Positions 17,527-26,161 of a stretch of 64,000 bases of DNA are shown in pieces (positions within the stretch are counted from its first letter, which is position 1; every line of letters starts with the position of its first letter). This DNA is from Metaruminococcus_A sp050943475 (GTDB lineage: Bacteria; Bacillota; Clostridia; Oscillospirales; Ruminococcaceae). The position numbers were made by a program, and so were the translations under genes. The notes below the pieces were generated by a model that saw only the letters and a program-made list of their open reading frames with translations, was not told the DNA's origin and did no database searches. The DNA lies in contig JBMNPF010000001.1 of the NCBI GenBank assembly GCA_050943475.1, forward strand, positions 1 to 64,000, given 5' to 3'.

Positions 17527-18078
17527 ATGCGGCGGCGTGCCGTTTTCTGGATTCCGGTGGTCATTTTATTGGGGCTGATTCTTTTTCTGTTTTGTCGGGT
17601 GCTCATTCCAAGCGGTTCCGGCGGGAGCGGTGAAAGCAGCCTGTTTGACGAACTGTTCAGCTTCCGCTGCAAGGCGGACATCACCTTTGGCGAAATGCAG
17701 GCAACGGCCGATGTTGTGCGCTCGCTTGACGGAAGCACCCGGGTGACGATGCAGTCTCCCGAGACCCTGCAGGGCCTTCAGTTTGATTTTGCCGAGGATA
17801 AAATCTCTCTCAATTTCAAAGGGCTGAAACTCGATGTGGAGCCGACTTCCTTTCTGGCATCCTCGGCGGCATCCGCGCTGGTAAACGCCTTTGAAACGTC
17901 GCTCAACGGCGACAACCTGGATATTACCTCCAAAGGCGGTGTGGCGACGGTGACCTCAAAAGGAGAATCCGGCAACTTCACCCTTACTCTGGATGAAAGC
18001 ACCGGCGCGCCTTTATCCCTGAGCGTACCGTCACTGGATTTGAACTGTAATTTCTCTGAATTCGGGAAAAACGAATAG
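17527..18078 (+). CDS. Membrane-anchored hypothetical protein, LolA-like fold suspected
   Basis: A 183-residue protein with a basic N terminus and one hydrophobic anchor (AVFWIPVVILLGLILFLFCR, about residues 5-24), then an extracytoplasmic domain of alternating strands (FSFRCKADITFGEMQATADV, GNFTLTLDESTGAPLSLSVP). The pattern of paired amphipathic strands resembles LolA/LppX-type lipid-binding folds, but that is an inference. No lipobox: the cysteine at about residue 23 is within the helix. The ATG at 17527 has GAGGAG 8 bases upstream; a GTG at 17521 is too close to it. It lies 59 bases after the AcpS-NnrD gene in the same orientation and ends at a strong hairpin. Confidence 0.6.
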   Translation: MRRRAVFWIPVVILLGLILFLFCRVLIPSGSGGSGESSLFDELFSFRCKADITFGEMQATADVVRSLDGSTRVTMQSPETLQGLQFDFAEDKISLNFKGLKLDVEPTSFLASSAASALVNAFETSLNGDNLDITSKGGVATVTSKGESGNFTLTLDESTGAPLSLSVPSLDLNCNFSEFGKNE

Positions 18079-18080
18079 AA

Positions 18081-18125
18081 CATCAAAACAGGAGGCGGTT
18101 GTAAGATCCGGCTCCTGTTTTGATG
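18081..18125 (+). terminator. Stem-loop after the operon
   Basis: A 14-bp stem CATCAAAACAGGAG/CTCCTGTTTTGATG (18081-18094 with 18112-18125). There is no long T run after it, so termination may be Rho-independent only in part, or the element may protect the 3-prime end. Confidence 0.6.
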
Positions 18126-18262
18126 TGACGAACGATGGGGAGAATTAACATCCTTCCGGCAAAAACTTTATGCATCCCTACAAAGCAGCTCAAAATCCAT
18201 TGACGGAACAAAAAAAGTCTGTTATGTTGGAGGTATCCATATGGCAACGCGGGGGTGATGTT

Positions 18263-19024
18263 GTGGCAAAAAAATGGATGGCGGTCTTCAGTTCCTTGTT
18301 TCTTGTTTTAATCCTCATGCTGCTGACAGGCTTTTTCACACAACTGGCGCTGGAACCGGTGGTCGGCCACCATATCGCCATTCCGTATCTGGAGCTCGCC
18401 GGTTTCTTTCCCGCAAGTTCGCATGCAACCCTTTCCGGCCGTGTTTACCGTCCGGAGGGATTCCAAAAGACGGTTGCGAAGTTCCCGCTGTTTGCGCGTT
18501 ATTTGAATGAAGGCTTTGTGGAATTATCCGAAATAGAACAAAGTCATTACCTGTTCCGGCCAAAAGGAACCAAGGAACGCGGATACGGGCTGCTGACCGA
18601 CCTGCGTTTTCCAGACCAAGCCTCCGCTTCCCTGCAATTTCAAACCTGGTTGGAACAAAGCAAAGCGCGTGCAGAAGAATACCCGGAAACTTTGACCGAA
18701 TACTATACGCCGTATGACATCGCTCTGTCCGGCGTTCCAAACATAAAGGTTTTTCTGCCTTGGGAAACGGCGCCCGACCGGGGCTATTTTTCTGACGTCT
18801 ATTGGGAAGATGACGCCAACACCCCGCTTGCCAACCGAATTGTCTGGTTTCAGGGAAACCGGATGCTGATTCTTTCAACCGACGTGGAGGGCAAATGGGA
18901 CCGGGACGCTCTTTACGAGGAATTTATGGCATACTGCCAAAAGGTTCCGGAAGAATTTGACCCGGGCCGGATTGGCGAAGAACAGGAACGCCTTGAAGCT
19001 TCCGGCACCGGCGGTACCTTTTGA
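18263..19024 (+). CDS. Membrane-anchored extracytoplasmic hypothetical protein
   Basis: A 253-residue protein starting at a GTG with GGGGGTGA upstream; an ATG at 18170 in frame has no ribosome binding site. Residues about 5-27 (WMAVFSSLFLVLILMLLTGF) are a signal anchor. The rest is polar with many aromatic residues and no motif I recognise. Its position after the anchored protein at 17527, also of unknown role, suggests a cell-surface function, but the strong hairpin between them argues for separate transcription. Confidence 0.55.
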   Translation: MAKKWMAVFSSLFLVLILMLLTGFFTQLALEPVVGHHIAIPYLELAGFFPASSHATLSGRVYRPEGFQKTVAKFPLFARYLNEGFVELSEIEQSHYLFRPKGTKERGYGLLTDLRFPDQASASLQFQTWLEQSKARAEEYPETLTEYYTPYDIALSGVPNIKVFLPWETAPDRGYFSDVYWEDDANTPLANRIVWFQGNRMLILSTDVEGKWDRDALYEEFMAYCQKVPEEFDPGRIGEEQERLEASGTGGTF

Positions 19025-19222
19025 CCCTTTCCGAAAACCTCCGGTTCGGGCAAATTCCGGTCAGGCCTCTGAACACAGCAGGTAAATACACTTTGTAAAA
19101 CGCATTGTCTGCCAAATAGCCTCTCCCTCTTGCGCCCTGAACAACAAAAAAGCAAGCTGCTCAAGAACAAGGATTGAACGGTCTTGGTCAAAAACAATTG
19201 GCGCAAAACAACTTTTTGCCTT

Positions 19223-19262
19223 AACAACAAGAACAGAAACAGGCTGTTCTTGTTGTTTTTTT
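19223..19262 (+). terminator. Intrinsic terminator
   Basis: The 14-bp stem AACAACAAGAACAG/CTGTTCTTGTTGTT (19223-19236 with 19244-19257) is followed by T. It insulates the copper operon from the upstream gene. Confidence 0.85.
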
Positions 19263-19345
19263 GTGCTGCATCCGTTTTGCATGCCTGGTTAATCCCATTG
19301 CAGCGCTGCATCATCCACCAAATGTGGGCGATACTACAAAAGGGA

Positions 19346-19373
19346 TTGACAACCGAACCGATTTGCGTATAAT
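19346..19373 (+). promoter_or_regulatory. Promoter of the copper operon
   Basis: TTGACA (19346-19351), a 16-bp spacer and TATAAT (19368-19373). A CsoR-type operator follows immediately. Confidence 0.85.
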
Positions 19374-19379
19374 AAAGAT

Positions 19380-19400
19380 ATCACCCCCCAGGGGGTGGGG
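19380..19400 (+). promoter_or_regulatory. CsoR operator
   Basis: The dyad ACCCCCCAGGGGGT, a G/C-tract palindrome typical of CsoR boxes, lies between the -10 element and the copA start. Apo-CsoR would bind here, and Cu(I) would release it. Confidence 0.75.
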
Positions 19401-19427
19401 TAATATTGTCTAAACGAGGTGAGCAGA

Positions 19428-22160
19428 ATGGCAGAACAAAACAACGGCAGTAGGGCTGTAACCTGTACGGCCGAAAAGTTTGACGTATATGGCATGACCT
19501 GTTCCGCCTGTTCCGCGGCAGTGGAACGTGCGGTGAAAAAGCTGGATGGTGTTGAGGAGGTGCAGGTCAACCTTCTTGCAAACAACATGAACGTAAAATA
19601 CGCTCCGGATAAAGTCAGTGAAGCCGACGTTATGAAAGCGGTTGAGCATGCTGGCTACCGTGCGGCGCCGCATGAAACCGCTTCCGCCGCAGCCAGGCAG
19701 CCCGAGCAGCCGCGCGGCACATACATGGAAAACGAGCTGCGCTCGATGAAGCGGCGGCTGATTCTCTCAATTCTTTTCCTGGTGCCACTATTCTACATTT
19801 CCATGGGACACATGATGGGCGCGCCGCTCCCCTCTGTTTTTCACGGCAACCAAAACGCCCTGACCTTTGCCTTTACCCAGTTTTTGCTGGTACTCCCCAT
19901 TGTACTCATCAACTATACCTATTTTACCCATGGTATTAAGGCGCTGTTTCACCGGGCGCCCAACATGGATTCCCTCATCGCCATTGGTTCCGGGGCGGCG
20001 CTGATCTACGGCGTTTTCGCCATCTACCGGATTGGATATGGACTGGGACACGGCATTGACACACTGGTCGCCCAGTACAGCATGGATCTGTACTTTGAAT
20101 CCGCCGGTATGATTTTAACCCTCATCACGGTTGGAAAGTACCTGGAGACCCGCTCCAAGGGCAAAACCTCGCAGGCCATTGCCAAGCTCATTGACCTGGC
20201 GCCCAAGACGGCTCTGGTCGTCCGGAACGGGACTGAGGTGGAAATTCCGGTCGAAGAGGTGCAGGTCGGCGATCTTATTGCGGTCAAACCAGGCGCTTCT
20301 ATTCCAGTGGACGGCGTGCTTGTGGAAGGCAGTTCCTCGGTGGATGAATCGGCGCTGACCGGCGAATCCATCCCGGTGGAAAAGAATCCTGGCGACAAGG
20401 TCATGGCCGCGGCCATCAACAAAACCGGCTATTTCCGCTTTGAGGCCTCCCGCGTGGGAGACGACACGACTCTGGCGCAGATCATCCGGCTGGTGGAGGA
20501 CGCAAGTGCCTCCAAAGCGCCGATTGCCAAGCTCGCCGATAAGGTCAGCCGCATCTTTGTCCCAACCGTCATTGGCCTTGCGCTGTTGAGCGCCATTGTC
20601 TGGCTGTTTGTGGGGGAAACCTTTGAATTTACCCTTGCTACCGCTATTTCGGTGCTGGTTATCTCCTGCCCCTGCGCGCTTGGCCTTGCGACGCCGACCG
20701 CCATCATGGTCGGCACCGGAAAAGGAGCCGAAAACGGCATTCTCATCAAATCGGCCGAAGCGCTGGAAACCGCCCACACCATTGATACCGTTGTACTGGA
20801 TAAGACCGGCACCATCACCGAGGGCAGACCGCAGGTGACCGACCTGCTGCCTTTGGACGGCGTTTCAGCCCGTGAGTTGTTGGAGATTGCCGCTTCTCTG
20901 GAAGCGCAGAGCGAACACCCGCTCGCTTCCGCCATTTTGGAGCGCGCCGAAGCCGATGGAATCTCCCCCCGCACGGCGGAGCAATTCGAGGCAATTTCCG
21001 GATTTGGACTGCGCGCGGTGCTGGACGGTGCCGCCTACTTCGCAGGCAACCTGCGGCTGATGGAGCGCCAAGGCATTGACGTTTCCGCCGTTTCCGGCGA
21101 CGCGGGCCGCCTTGCAGACGAGGGCAAAACACCGCTTTACTTTGCGGATGAAAAACGCCTGCTCGGCGTGATTGCCGCGGCGGATGTTGTAAAAGAAACA
21201 AGCGGCGCGGCAATCCGTGCCTTTGAAAAATTGGGTATCCGGGTGGTTATGCTGACGGGGGATAATAAAAAGACGGCGGCAGCCATTCAAAAGACACTCG
21301 GCATTGACGAGGCCATTGCCGAAGTGCTGCCGCAGGACAAGGAGCAGGAAATCCGGCGGCTTCAGGAATCCGGCCGGAAGGTGGCCATGATTGGCGACGG
21401 CATCAACGACGCGCCTGCTCTGGCGCGGGCCGACGTAGGCATTGCCATTGGGGCCGGGACCGACATTGCCATTGAGGCGGCAGACATCGTACTCATGAAA
21501 AGCGACCTGATGGACGCGGTTGCAGCGGTGGAGCTTTCCAAAGCGACAATCCGCAACATCAAGGAAAACCTGTTCTGGGCCTTTATCTACAACATCATCG
21601 GCATTCCGCTGGCGGCGGGGGTGTTCTATCCTCTGCTGGGCTGGCGGTTAAACCCCATGTTCGCAGCGGCGGCCATGAGCTTAAGCTCGGTCTGCGTGGT
21701 CACCAACGCCCTGCGGCTGCGGTTCTTCCGCTCCCGTTACCGGAATAAAACACCGGGCAGTGGCGGCTCAGCTTCAGGTTCATCCGTACCGCCCCATTCG
21801 GAAGCAGCCATTGCCAATCCGGCAAGGCATCCGGCCGCGGAAGACGTCCTTCCCGCCAAGGCAGTTATTACGCCAGAGACAGCGGCAACGCCCGCAAACC
21901 ATTCAGAGGAACCAACCGCCCATTCCGGCGGCGACAATAAGGAGGAGAATACTATGAAAAAGATCATCAACGTAGAAGGCATGTCCTGCGCACATTGCTC
22001 CGCACGGGTTGAAAAGGCCCTCGCGGCGGTAGCAGGAGTCACCTCAGCCAAAGTTGACCTTGAAGCAAAAACCGCTTCGGTTGAATGCGAAGGCGTCAGC
22101 GACGAGCAGCTCAAAGCGGCGGTTGAGGATGCAGGCTATGAAGTAGCCGGAATTCGGTAA
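19428..22160 (+). CDS. copA: Copper-exporting P1B-type ATPase with C-terminal CopZ-like domain
   Basis: A 910-residue Cu(I) efflux ATPase. An N-terminal heavy-metal domain carries GMTCSAC (C25, C28). Membrane helices follow, with the transport motif SCPCALG (C414, C416), the phosphorylation site DKTGT (D458), the HP motif in SEHPLA and the hinge GDGINDAPAL. Uniquely, a Pro/Ala/Ser-rich linker of about 70 residues leads to a second heavy-metal domain, GMSCAHC (C854, C857), at the very C terminus. That domain is preceded by an internal AAGGAGGA and ATG at 21954 in the same frame. The ATG at 19428 is chosen over a GTG at 19419 because of the AGGTG spacing. It is co-transcribed with csoR and under CsoR control. 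Confidence 0.95.
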   Translation: MAEQNNGSRAVTCTAEKFDVYGMTCSACSAAVERAVKKLDGVEEVQVNLLANNMNVKYAPDKVSEADVMKAVEHAGYRAAPHETASAAARQPEQPRGTYMENELRSMKRRLILSILFLVPLFYISMGHMMGAPLPSVFHGNQNALTFAFTQFLLVLPIVLINYTYFTHGIKALFHRAPNMDSLIAIGSGAALIYGVFAIYRIGYGLGHGIDTLVAQYSMDLYFESAGMILTLITVGKYLETRSKGKTSQAIAKLIDLAPKTALVVRNGTEVEIPVEEVQVGDLIAVKPGASIPVDGVLVEGSSSVDESALTGESIPVEKNPGDKVMAAAINKTGYFRFEASRVGDDTTLAQIIRLVEDASASKAPIAKLADKVSRIFVPTVIGLALLSAIVWLFVGETFEFTLATAISVLVISCPCALGLATPTAIMVGTGKGAENGILIKSAEALETAHTIDTVVLDKTGTITEGRPQVTDLLPLDGVSARELLEIAASLEAQSEHPLASAILERAEADGISPRTAEQFEAISGFGLRAVLDGAAYFAGNLRLMERQGIDVSAVSGDAGRLADEGKTPLYFADEKRLLGVIAAADVVKETSGAAIRAFEKLGIRVVMLTGDNKKTAAAIQKTLGIDEAIAEVLPQDKEQEIRRLQESGRKVAMIGDGINDAPALARADVGIAIGAGTDIAIEAADIVLMKSDLMDAVAAVELSKATIRNIKENLFWAFIYNIIGIPLAAGVFYPLLGWRLNPMFAAAAMSLSSVCVVTNALRLRFFRSRYRNKTPGSGGSASGSSVPPHSEAAIANPARHPAAEDVLPAKAVITPETAATPANHSEEPTAHSGGDNKEENTMKKIINVEGMSCAHCSARVEKALAAVAGVTSAKVDLEAKTASVECEGVSDEQLKAAVEDAGYEVAGIR
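21954..22160 (+). CDS. Internal start giving a CopZ-like copper chaperone
   Basis: An in-frame ATG within copA (codon 843) has AAGGAGGA 7 bases upstream, a stronger ribosome binding site than that of copA itself. Translation from it would give a free 68-residue ferredoxin-fold copper chaperone with MSCAHC, the size and sequence of stand-alone CopZ. So one gene could make both a fused and a free chaperone. This is inferred from the sequence; internal initiation has not been shown. Confidence 0.5.
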   Translation: MKKIINVEGMSCAHCSARVEKALAAVAGVTSAKVDLEAKTASVECEGVSDEQLKAAVEDAGYEVAGIR

Positions 22161-22166
22161 ACCATT

Positions 22167-22439
22167 ATGATGGCGGATAAAGACACCGTGATGCGGCTGC
22201 TGAAGACCGCATCCGGGCAGCTCACCGGCATTATGAAGATGGTTGAGGATGACCGGTACTGCATCGACATTTCAAACCAGCTTTTGGCGACCGAATCCAT
22301 CCTGCACAAGGCCAACAAGGAAGTGCTTAAGGCGCACATGGGGCATTGTGTCAAAGAGGCGTTTGAATCCGGGGATAGCGAGGATGCAAACCGCAAGGTG
22401 GAGGAAATTATTAAACTGCTGGATAAACTGACCAAATAA
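22167..22439 (+). CDS. csoR: Copper-sensing repressor CsoR
   Basis: A 90-residue all-helical DUF156-family repressor. The Cu(I) ligands are in place: C32 (RYCIDI), H57 and C61 (KAHMGHC), the C-H-C set that distinguishes CsoR from RcnR and FrmR. It begins 6 bases after copA with a weak ribosome binding site, so translation is probably coupled. With the G/C-tract box at 19380 it forms an autoregulated copA-csoR operon. Two adjacent ATG codons (22167, 22170) are possible starts. Confidence 0.93.
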   Translation: MMADKDTVMRLLKTASGQLTGIMKMVEDDRYCIDISNQLLATESILHKANKEVLKAHMGHCVKEAFESGDSEDANRKVEEIIKLLDKLTK

Positions 22440-22441
22440 AA

Positions 22442-22476
22442 ACAGGCGGCCTTTCAACAGAGGCCGCCTGTTTTTA
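22442..22476 (+). terminator. Terminator of the copper operon
   Basis: The 11-bp stem ACAGGCGGCCT/AGGCCGCCTGT (22442-22452 with 22461-22471) is followed by five T. Confidence 0.9.
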
Positions 22477-22791
22477 TTGAATCGACTGAATTTTTCCGAA
22501 GGTCATCTTCGATTGCTGCCGGCTGCTCTTCCCTAGCAACGGGTACTCAAGGGAGTGAACCTCATTCTTTCCAGCAAAGGAAACGCTCCGCTTTCTGCAT
22601 TTTTTCACCGTCATCAGCACCGTCGGTTTGCTTCACATGCCGCTATTCGGCATCCGTACTTGCAGCGGCTTTCATTGAGGCGAAAAAGCCCATTGCCGCT
22701 GTAAAATCTTTCCGGCTGATTTTAGAAATGGAGCAAACGCCTATAACGGGCACCCCGGCGGTTTCGCTGGAACATCCCCGCCCTTTTCCAA
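22477..22791. other. Intergenic stretch between convergent terminators
   Basis: About 315 bases between the copper-operon terminator and the terminator of the M23 peptidase gene. I see no gene or other element. Confidence 0.5.
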
Positions 22792-22794
22792 ACA

Positions 22795-22823
22795 AAAGCC
22801 CCGTGCTTAAAGCACGGGGCTTT
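22795..22823 (-). terminator. Terminator of the M23 peptidase gene
   Basis: The 12-bp stem AAAGCCCCGTGC/GCACGGGGCTTT (22795-22806 with 22812-22823), directly after the stop on the minus strand. Confidence 0.8.
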
Positions 22824-22832
22824 CCTTCTGTT

Positions 22833-24614
22833 TTACAGATATCTTCTTGGATTTACCTTCTGACCGTTAACACGGATTTCAAAGTGGCAGTGATTGCCGG
22901 AGGACCATCCGGTTGAACCGACAGCCGCAATCGGCTGGCCCTGTGCTACGACCTGCCCCTGTGACACATACAGGTTGCTCGCATGGCCGTAAAGGGTGAC
23001 GATGCCGTTGCCGTGATCAATCATAACGCACTTACCGTAACCGGAATACCAACGTGCAAGGATAACGGTGCCGCCTGCCGACGCGTAGATTGGATTGCCG
23101 TAGCCGGAGGCGATGTCCATGCCCTTGTGGCCGGCGTGGCCAAATTCCTGACTGACATAGCCGGACGGGCAGGGATTGATGAACATTCCGCTTCCGGTTC
23201 CGGGGGCAAGTCCGCCACCGCCCGGAACAACAACCGTAGGTTCGGCGCTGCCGACTGTAACATGCTTTTCAACCGGTTCTTTGGTCACAACCGAATCAAG
23301 CACCGTGCGGCCAACCTCAACGCCATTGACATATTCCACCGTTGCGGTTACCTGGCGGGTGCCGTTTTCACCTTCCTGGGTAGTCACCTTGGTGCCTTTC
23401 AGGTACTTTTTATCCGAAACCTCTACGGTCTCATAGGGGATGGATTCCTCATAGGTCAGGGTACGGGAAACTTTAACCGACATAAACGGAACCGAACCCT
23501 GCAGCTTGACGATATCGCCCGGCATGCAGTTTTCCAGAATCCCCGGATTGAGGGCAACCAGCTCATTGAGCGAAATGTTATTGTCCTGTGCAATTTCATA
23601 AGGAGTATCGCCCGACTGAATGGTGTAGGTGCGCTCCTCCTGTTTCTGGGAGGTGACCATATCAATCAGTTCATTCGTATCCACCACACTGGAAGCAAGG
23701 TAGAGGCCTGGGCGGAAATCATAAGGCTGTTCAAACTCAACCGTTTCATTGGAGGAATCCGAACGGTAAGTATCCAAAATGCTTTCCAGCGCCTCGGTCA
23801 AGGCTTCCGGATCCTGAACGGCGCCGTAGAACTGGTCGCCGATGTAGAAGCCCTGCGCCTCAATGATGTCAAGGTTGGACAGGCGGATCATATCGTCCGC
23901 CAGAGCTTCGTCGTCTAAAATCTCATTTTTGCTGACCAGAGAAACACTGTACTGCGGGATAATGTCAATGACATCCTCCCCTTCTACATAGACAATACGC
24001 TGCTGCATTTTCTGCTCAGCGCTTTCAAAAACGGTTTCATCCTGAATATAGCCCACCGGCTGGCCATTGTAGCTGACCTGTACCGCAAAGGTAAGGTTTT
24101 GTGTAAACACAACCACCATAACCAGAACGGTGATCATTACGCAGGGGAGCACATAATTCAGGCCGCGGTGAATTAGCCTGCGGTTGTTCGACGCGCCCTC
24201 CAGAATGGTTTTGACCGAAACAGTAAAGCCGTGCAGCTTACCCTGCCGCTCAGCGGCCATATAATAGTTGCGCTGGATGAGGTAAAAACCGCGGCGGATG
24301 ACAAACAGCGGCGTTTTGAAACCACGGAGAATCTCGTCCCAAAAGCTGCGGCAGGATGCGCCAAACGCCCCAACCTGCGGGCCGAGTTTGCGGCGCAAAA
24401 ACTGCCCGAACCGTTTGCACCGGCGCATGACACCCTTTACGGTGAGCGCACAAATGCGGAACGTGGTGTTAAACAAGGGCTCCATATAATTATGATAAAA
24501 CTCCGAACAAGCGGACATCCACGCGGAAACAAAATTACGGGATGATGTTCTGTCCGGACGCTGCTCTGGCTTTGCTGTCTGTTCCGTTTTCTTTTTGACA
24601 AAACGGAATGCCAT
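22833..24614 (-). CDS. M23-family cell-wall endopeptidase with LysM and G5 domains
   Basis: A 593-residue anchored wall hydrolase. Residues 1-150 are cytosolic and basic, one transmembrane helix spans about 155-175, and the rest is outside. A LysM peptidoglycan-binding domain (YTIQSGDTPYEIAQDNN..., about 335-380) is followed by a G5 domain (about 385-460), a Gly/Pro linker and an M23 zinc endopeptidase (about 490-593) with HKGMDIA and the HCHFEIR motif supplying metal and catalytic residues. Such proteins cut peptide crosslinks in peptidoglycan during growth or sporulation. AAAGGAAG is 9 bases before the ATG. The long cytosolic N-terminal extension is unusual for the class. Monocistronic, with its own promoter and terminator. 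Confidence 0.9.
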   Translation of the reverse strand: MAFRFVKKKTEQTAKPEQRPDRTSSRNFVSAWMSACSEFYHNYMEPLFNTTFRICALTVKGVMRRCKRFGQFLRRKLGPQVGAFGASCRSFWDEILRGFKTPLFVIRRGFYLIQRNYYMAAERQGKLHGFTVSVKTILEGASNNRRLIHRGLNYVLPCVMITVLVMVVVFTQNLTFAVQVSYNGQPVGYIQDETVFESAEQKMQQRIVYVEGEDVIDIIPQYSVSLVSKNEILDDEALADDMIRLSNLDIIEAQGFYIGDQFYGAVQDPEALTEALESILDTYRSDSSNETVEFEQPYDFRPGLYLASSVVDTNELIDMVTSQKQEERTYTIQSGDTPYEIAQDNNISLNELVALNPGILENCMPGDIVKLQGSVPFMSVKVSRTLTYEESIPYETVEVSDKKYLKGTKVTTQEGENGTRQVTATVEYVNGVEVGRTVLDSVVTKEPVEKHVTVGSAEPTVVVPGGGGLAPGTGSGMFINPCPSGYVSQEFGHAGHKGMDIASGYGNPIYASAGGTVILARWYSGYGKCVMIDHGNGIVTLYGHASNLYVSQGQVVAQGQPIAAVGSTGWSSGNHCHFEIRVNGQKVNPRRYL

Positions 24615-24679
24615 TTTGCAACACTTCCTTTCTTCCCATCACGGATTACAATGGTTACAAATTAGTTACAACATGTTCT

Positions 24680-24707
24680 ATTATACCCAAAACACGCAAA
24701 AATGCAA
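24680..24707 (-). promoter_or_regulatory. Promoter of the M23 peptidase gene
   Basis: On the minus strand, TTGCAT (24702-24707), a 16-bp spacer and TATAAT (24680-24685), 66 bases upstream of the start codon. Confidence 0.7.
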
Positions 24708-24763
24708 CCCCCTGAGCAAAAAAAGTGCCCTTGTTTTCGACAATATTGCTGCATTCTGCATAA

Positions 24764-24810
24764 AAACAGCCCCCGGATCCTGTCTGTTTTACAGGATTCG
24801 GGGGCTGTTT
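24764..24810 (-). terminator. Terminator of luxS
   Basis: A long stem of about 19 bp with one mismatch (arms around 24764-24783 and 24791-24810, core CAGCCCCCGGATCCTGT), followed by TTTTT on the minus strand. Confidence 0.88.
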
Positions 24811-24833
24811 CATTGTCTCTGTTTTGTTACCAA

Positions 24834-25301
24834 TTACCCTTTGTAATCGTAAGAAAGGCGTTCCACCGGGTAGCCCTCCAGCACATCCGCAATGGCGGCG
24901 ACGTCGCGCTTGGCGGCGGCAAGGTCATGTTCCTTGTAGTTGCCGCACTCCTTGGAGCTGGCGGTACCGGGAATTTCGCCTTCAAAGCCCTGGATAAAAC
25001 GCATAGCGTCATAGGTGATCTGAATAGCGGCCTCATGCGGCATATTGCGGGTGAGCAGATAAAAACCGGTACGGCAGCCCATGGGGCCTACGTAGATGAT
25101 GTTGTCTTTCCACGCGGTATTGCGCGCATAGGTGGCAAACAGATGCTCGATGGTGTGCATGCCCGGAACATCCAGGTAATCCCCTTTGTTGGGGAGCTTC
25201 ATGCGGATGTCGTAGGTGACAACATCCCCGTCGATGCGGGAAATATACATGCCGAGGCCCAGCACGTCATGATCCACGGTAAAGCTGGCGATCTTTTCCA
25301 T
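24834..25301 (-). CDS. luxS: S-ribosylhomocysteine lyase (AI-2 synthase)
   Basis: A 155-residue enzyme that splits S-ribosylhomocysteine into homocysteine and DPD, the precursor of autoinducer-2, in the activated methyl cycle. The metal site HTIEH (H49, H53) and the cysteine segments PMGCRTGFY and KECGNYKEH are intact. The ATG at 25301 is preceded by AAGGAGAA; the frame runs open further upstream to 25394 but that extension lacks family sequence. Length matches the family (about 155). It is separate from the ABC genes upstream by 137 bases. Confidence 0.96.
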   Translation of the reverse strand: MEKIASFTVDHDVLGLGMYISRIDGDVVTYDIRMKLPNKGDYLDVPGMHTIEHLFATYARNTAWKDNIIYVGPMGCRTGFYLLTRNMPHEAAIQITYDAMRFIQGFEGEIPGTASSKECGNYKEHDLAAAKRDVAAIADVLEGYPVERLSYDYKG

Positions 25302-25438
25302 AACAATTCTCCTTCTCCGAAGATGATAAAAACGGGGACCCATGCCAGCTGGCACAAATTTCCGCCCAAATGCAGCGGTACGCTTTTGGACCAACTACGA
25401 CGGCGGCCTGAGAAAGCCCGCCGGGAGTTTTGCCCAAT

Positions 25439-26161
25439 TTACAGCACTTTGGAAAGAAAATCCTGCAGGCGCGGGTTTTTCGGATTTGAAAAGAACTCAT
25501 CCGGCGCATTCTGCTCCATGATAACACCCTCATCCATAAAGAGGACGCGGGTGGCAACCTCACGGGCAAAGCCCATTTCGTGGGTTACAACCACCATGGT
25601 CATGCCGTCCGCGGCAAGCTCTTTCATTAAGCCCAGCACTTCCCCGACCATTTCCGGGTCCAGGGCGGAGGTTGGCTCGTCAAACAGCATAACATCCGGG
25701 TTCATGGCAAGTGCGCGAACAATGGCAATGCGCTGTTTCTGGCCGCCGGAAATCATAGACGGGTAGGCGCCCGCCTTATCGGCAAGGCCAATGCGCTCCA
25801 GCAGCCGCATGGCGTTCTGCTCGGCTTCCTCTTTGGACATCAGCTTGAGTTTAACCGGTGCGAGGGTGATGTTCTGGAGCACCGTCAAATGCGGAAACAG
25901 GTTGAAGTGCTGGAACACCATCCCCATTTTCTGGCGGAGCTTGTTGACATCCACCTTGGGGGCGTTGATTTGACTGCCTTCAAACCAGATTTCACCCGCC
26001 GTTGGGGTTTCCAGCAGGTTGAGGCAGCGCAGGAAGGTGGATTTGCCGGAACCGGATGGCCCGATTACAACAACCTTTTCCCCTTTTTCAATGTGCTCGG
26101 AAATGTTGTCGAGCACCACATGATCGCCAAAGGCTTTGGTAAGATTTTTAACCTCGATCAC
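25439..26161 (-). CDS. Polar amino-acid ABC transporter ATPase
   Basis: A 240-residue GlnQ-type ATPase that powers amino-acid import. Walker A is GPSGSGKST (about residues 35-43), the Q loop FQHFNLF, the signature ISGGQKQRIAI (Ile replaces the usual Leu), and Walker B VMLFDEPTS. The GTG at 26161 (start of (M)IEVKNLTKAFG) is chosen over a TTG at 26170 because AAGGAGG lies about 10 bases before the GTG and only one before the TTG. It overlaps the end of the permease gene by 14 bases. Confidence 0.92.
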   Translation of the reverse strand: MIEVKNLTKAFGDHVVLDNISEHIEKGEKVVVIGPSGSGKSTFLRCLNLLETPTAGEIWFEGSQINAPKVDVNKLRQKMGMVFQHFNLFPHLTVLQNITLAPVKLKLMSKEEAEQNAMRLLERIGLADKAGAYPSMISGGQKQRIAIVRALAMNPDVMLFDEPTSALDPEMVGEVLGLMKELAADGMTMVVVTHEMGFAREVATRVLFMDEGVIMEQNAPDEFFSNPKNPRLQDFLSKVL

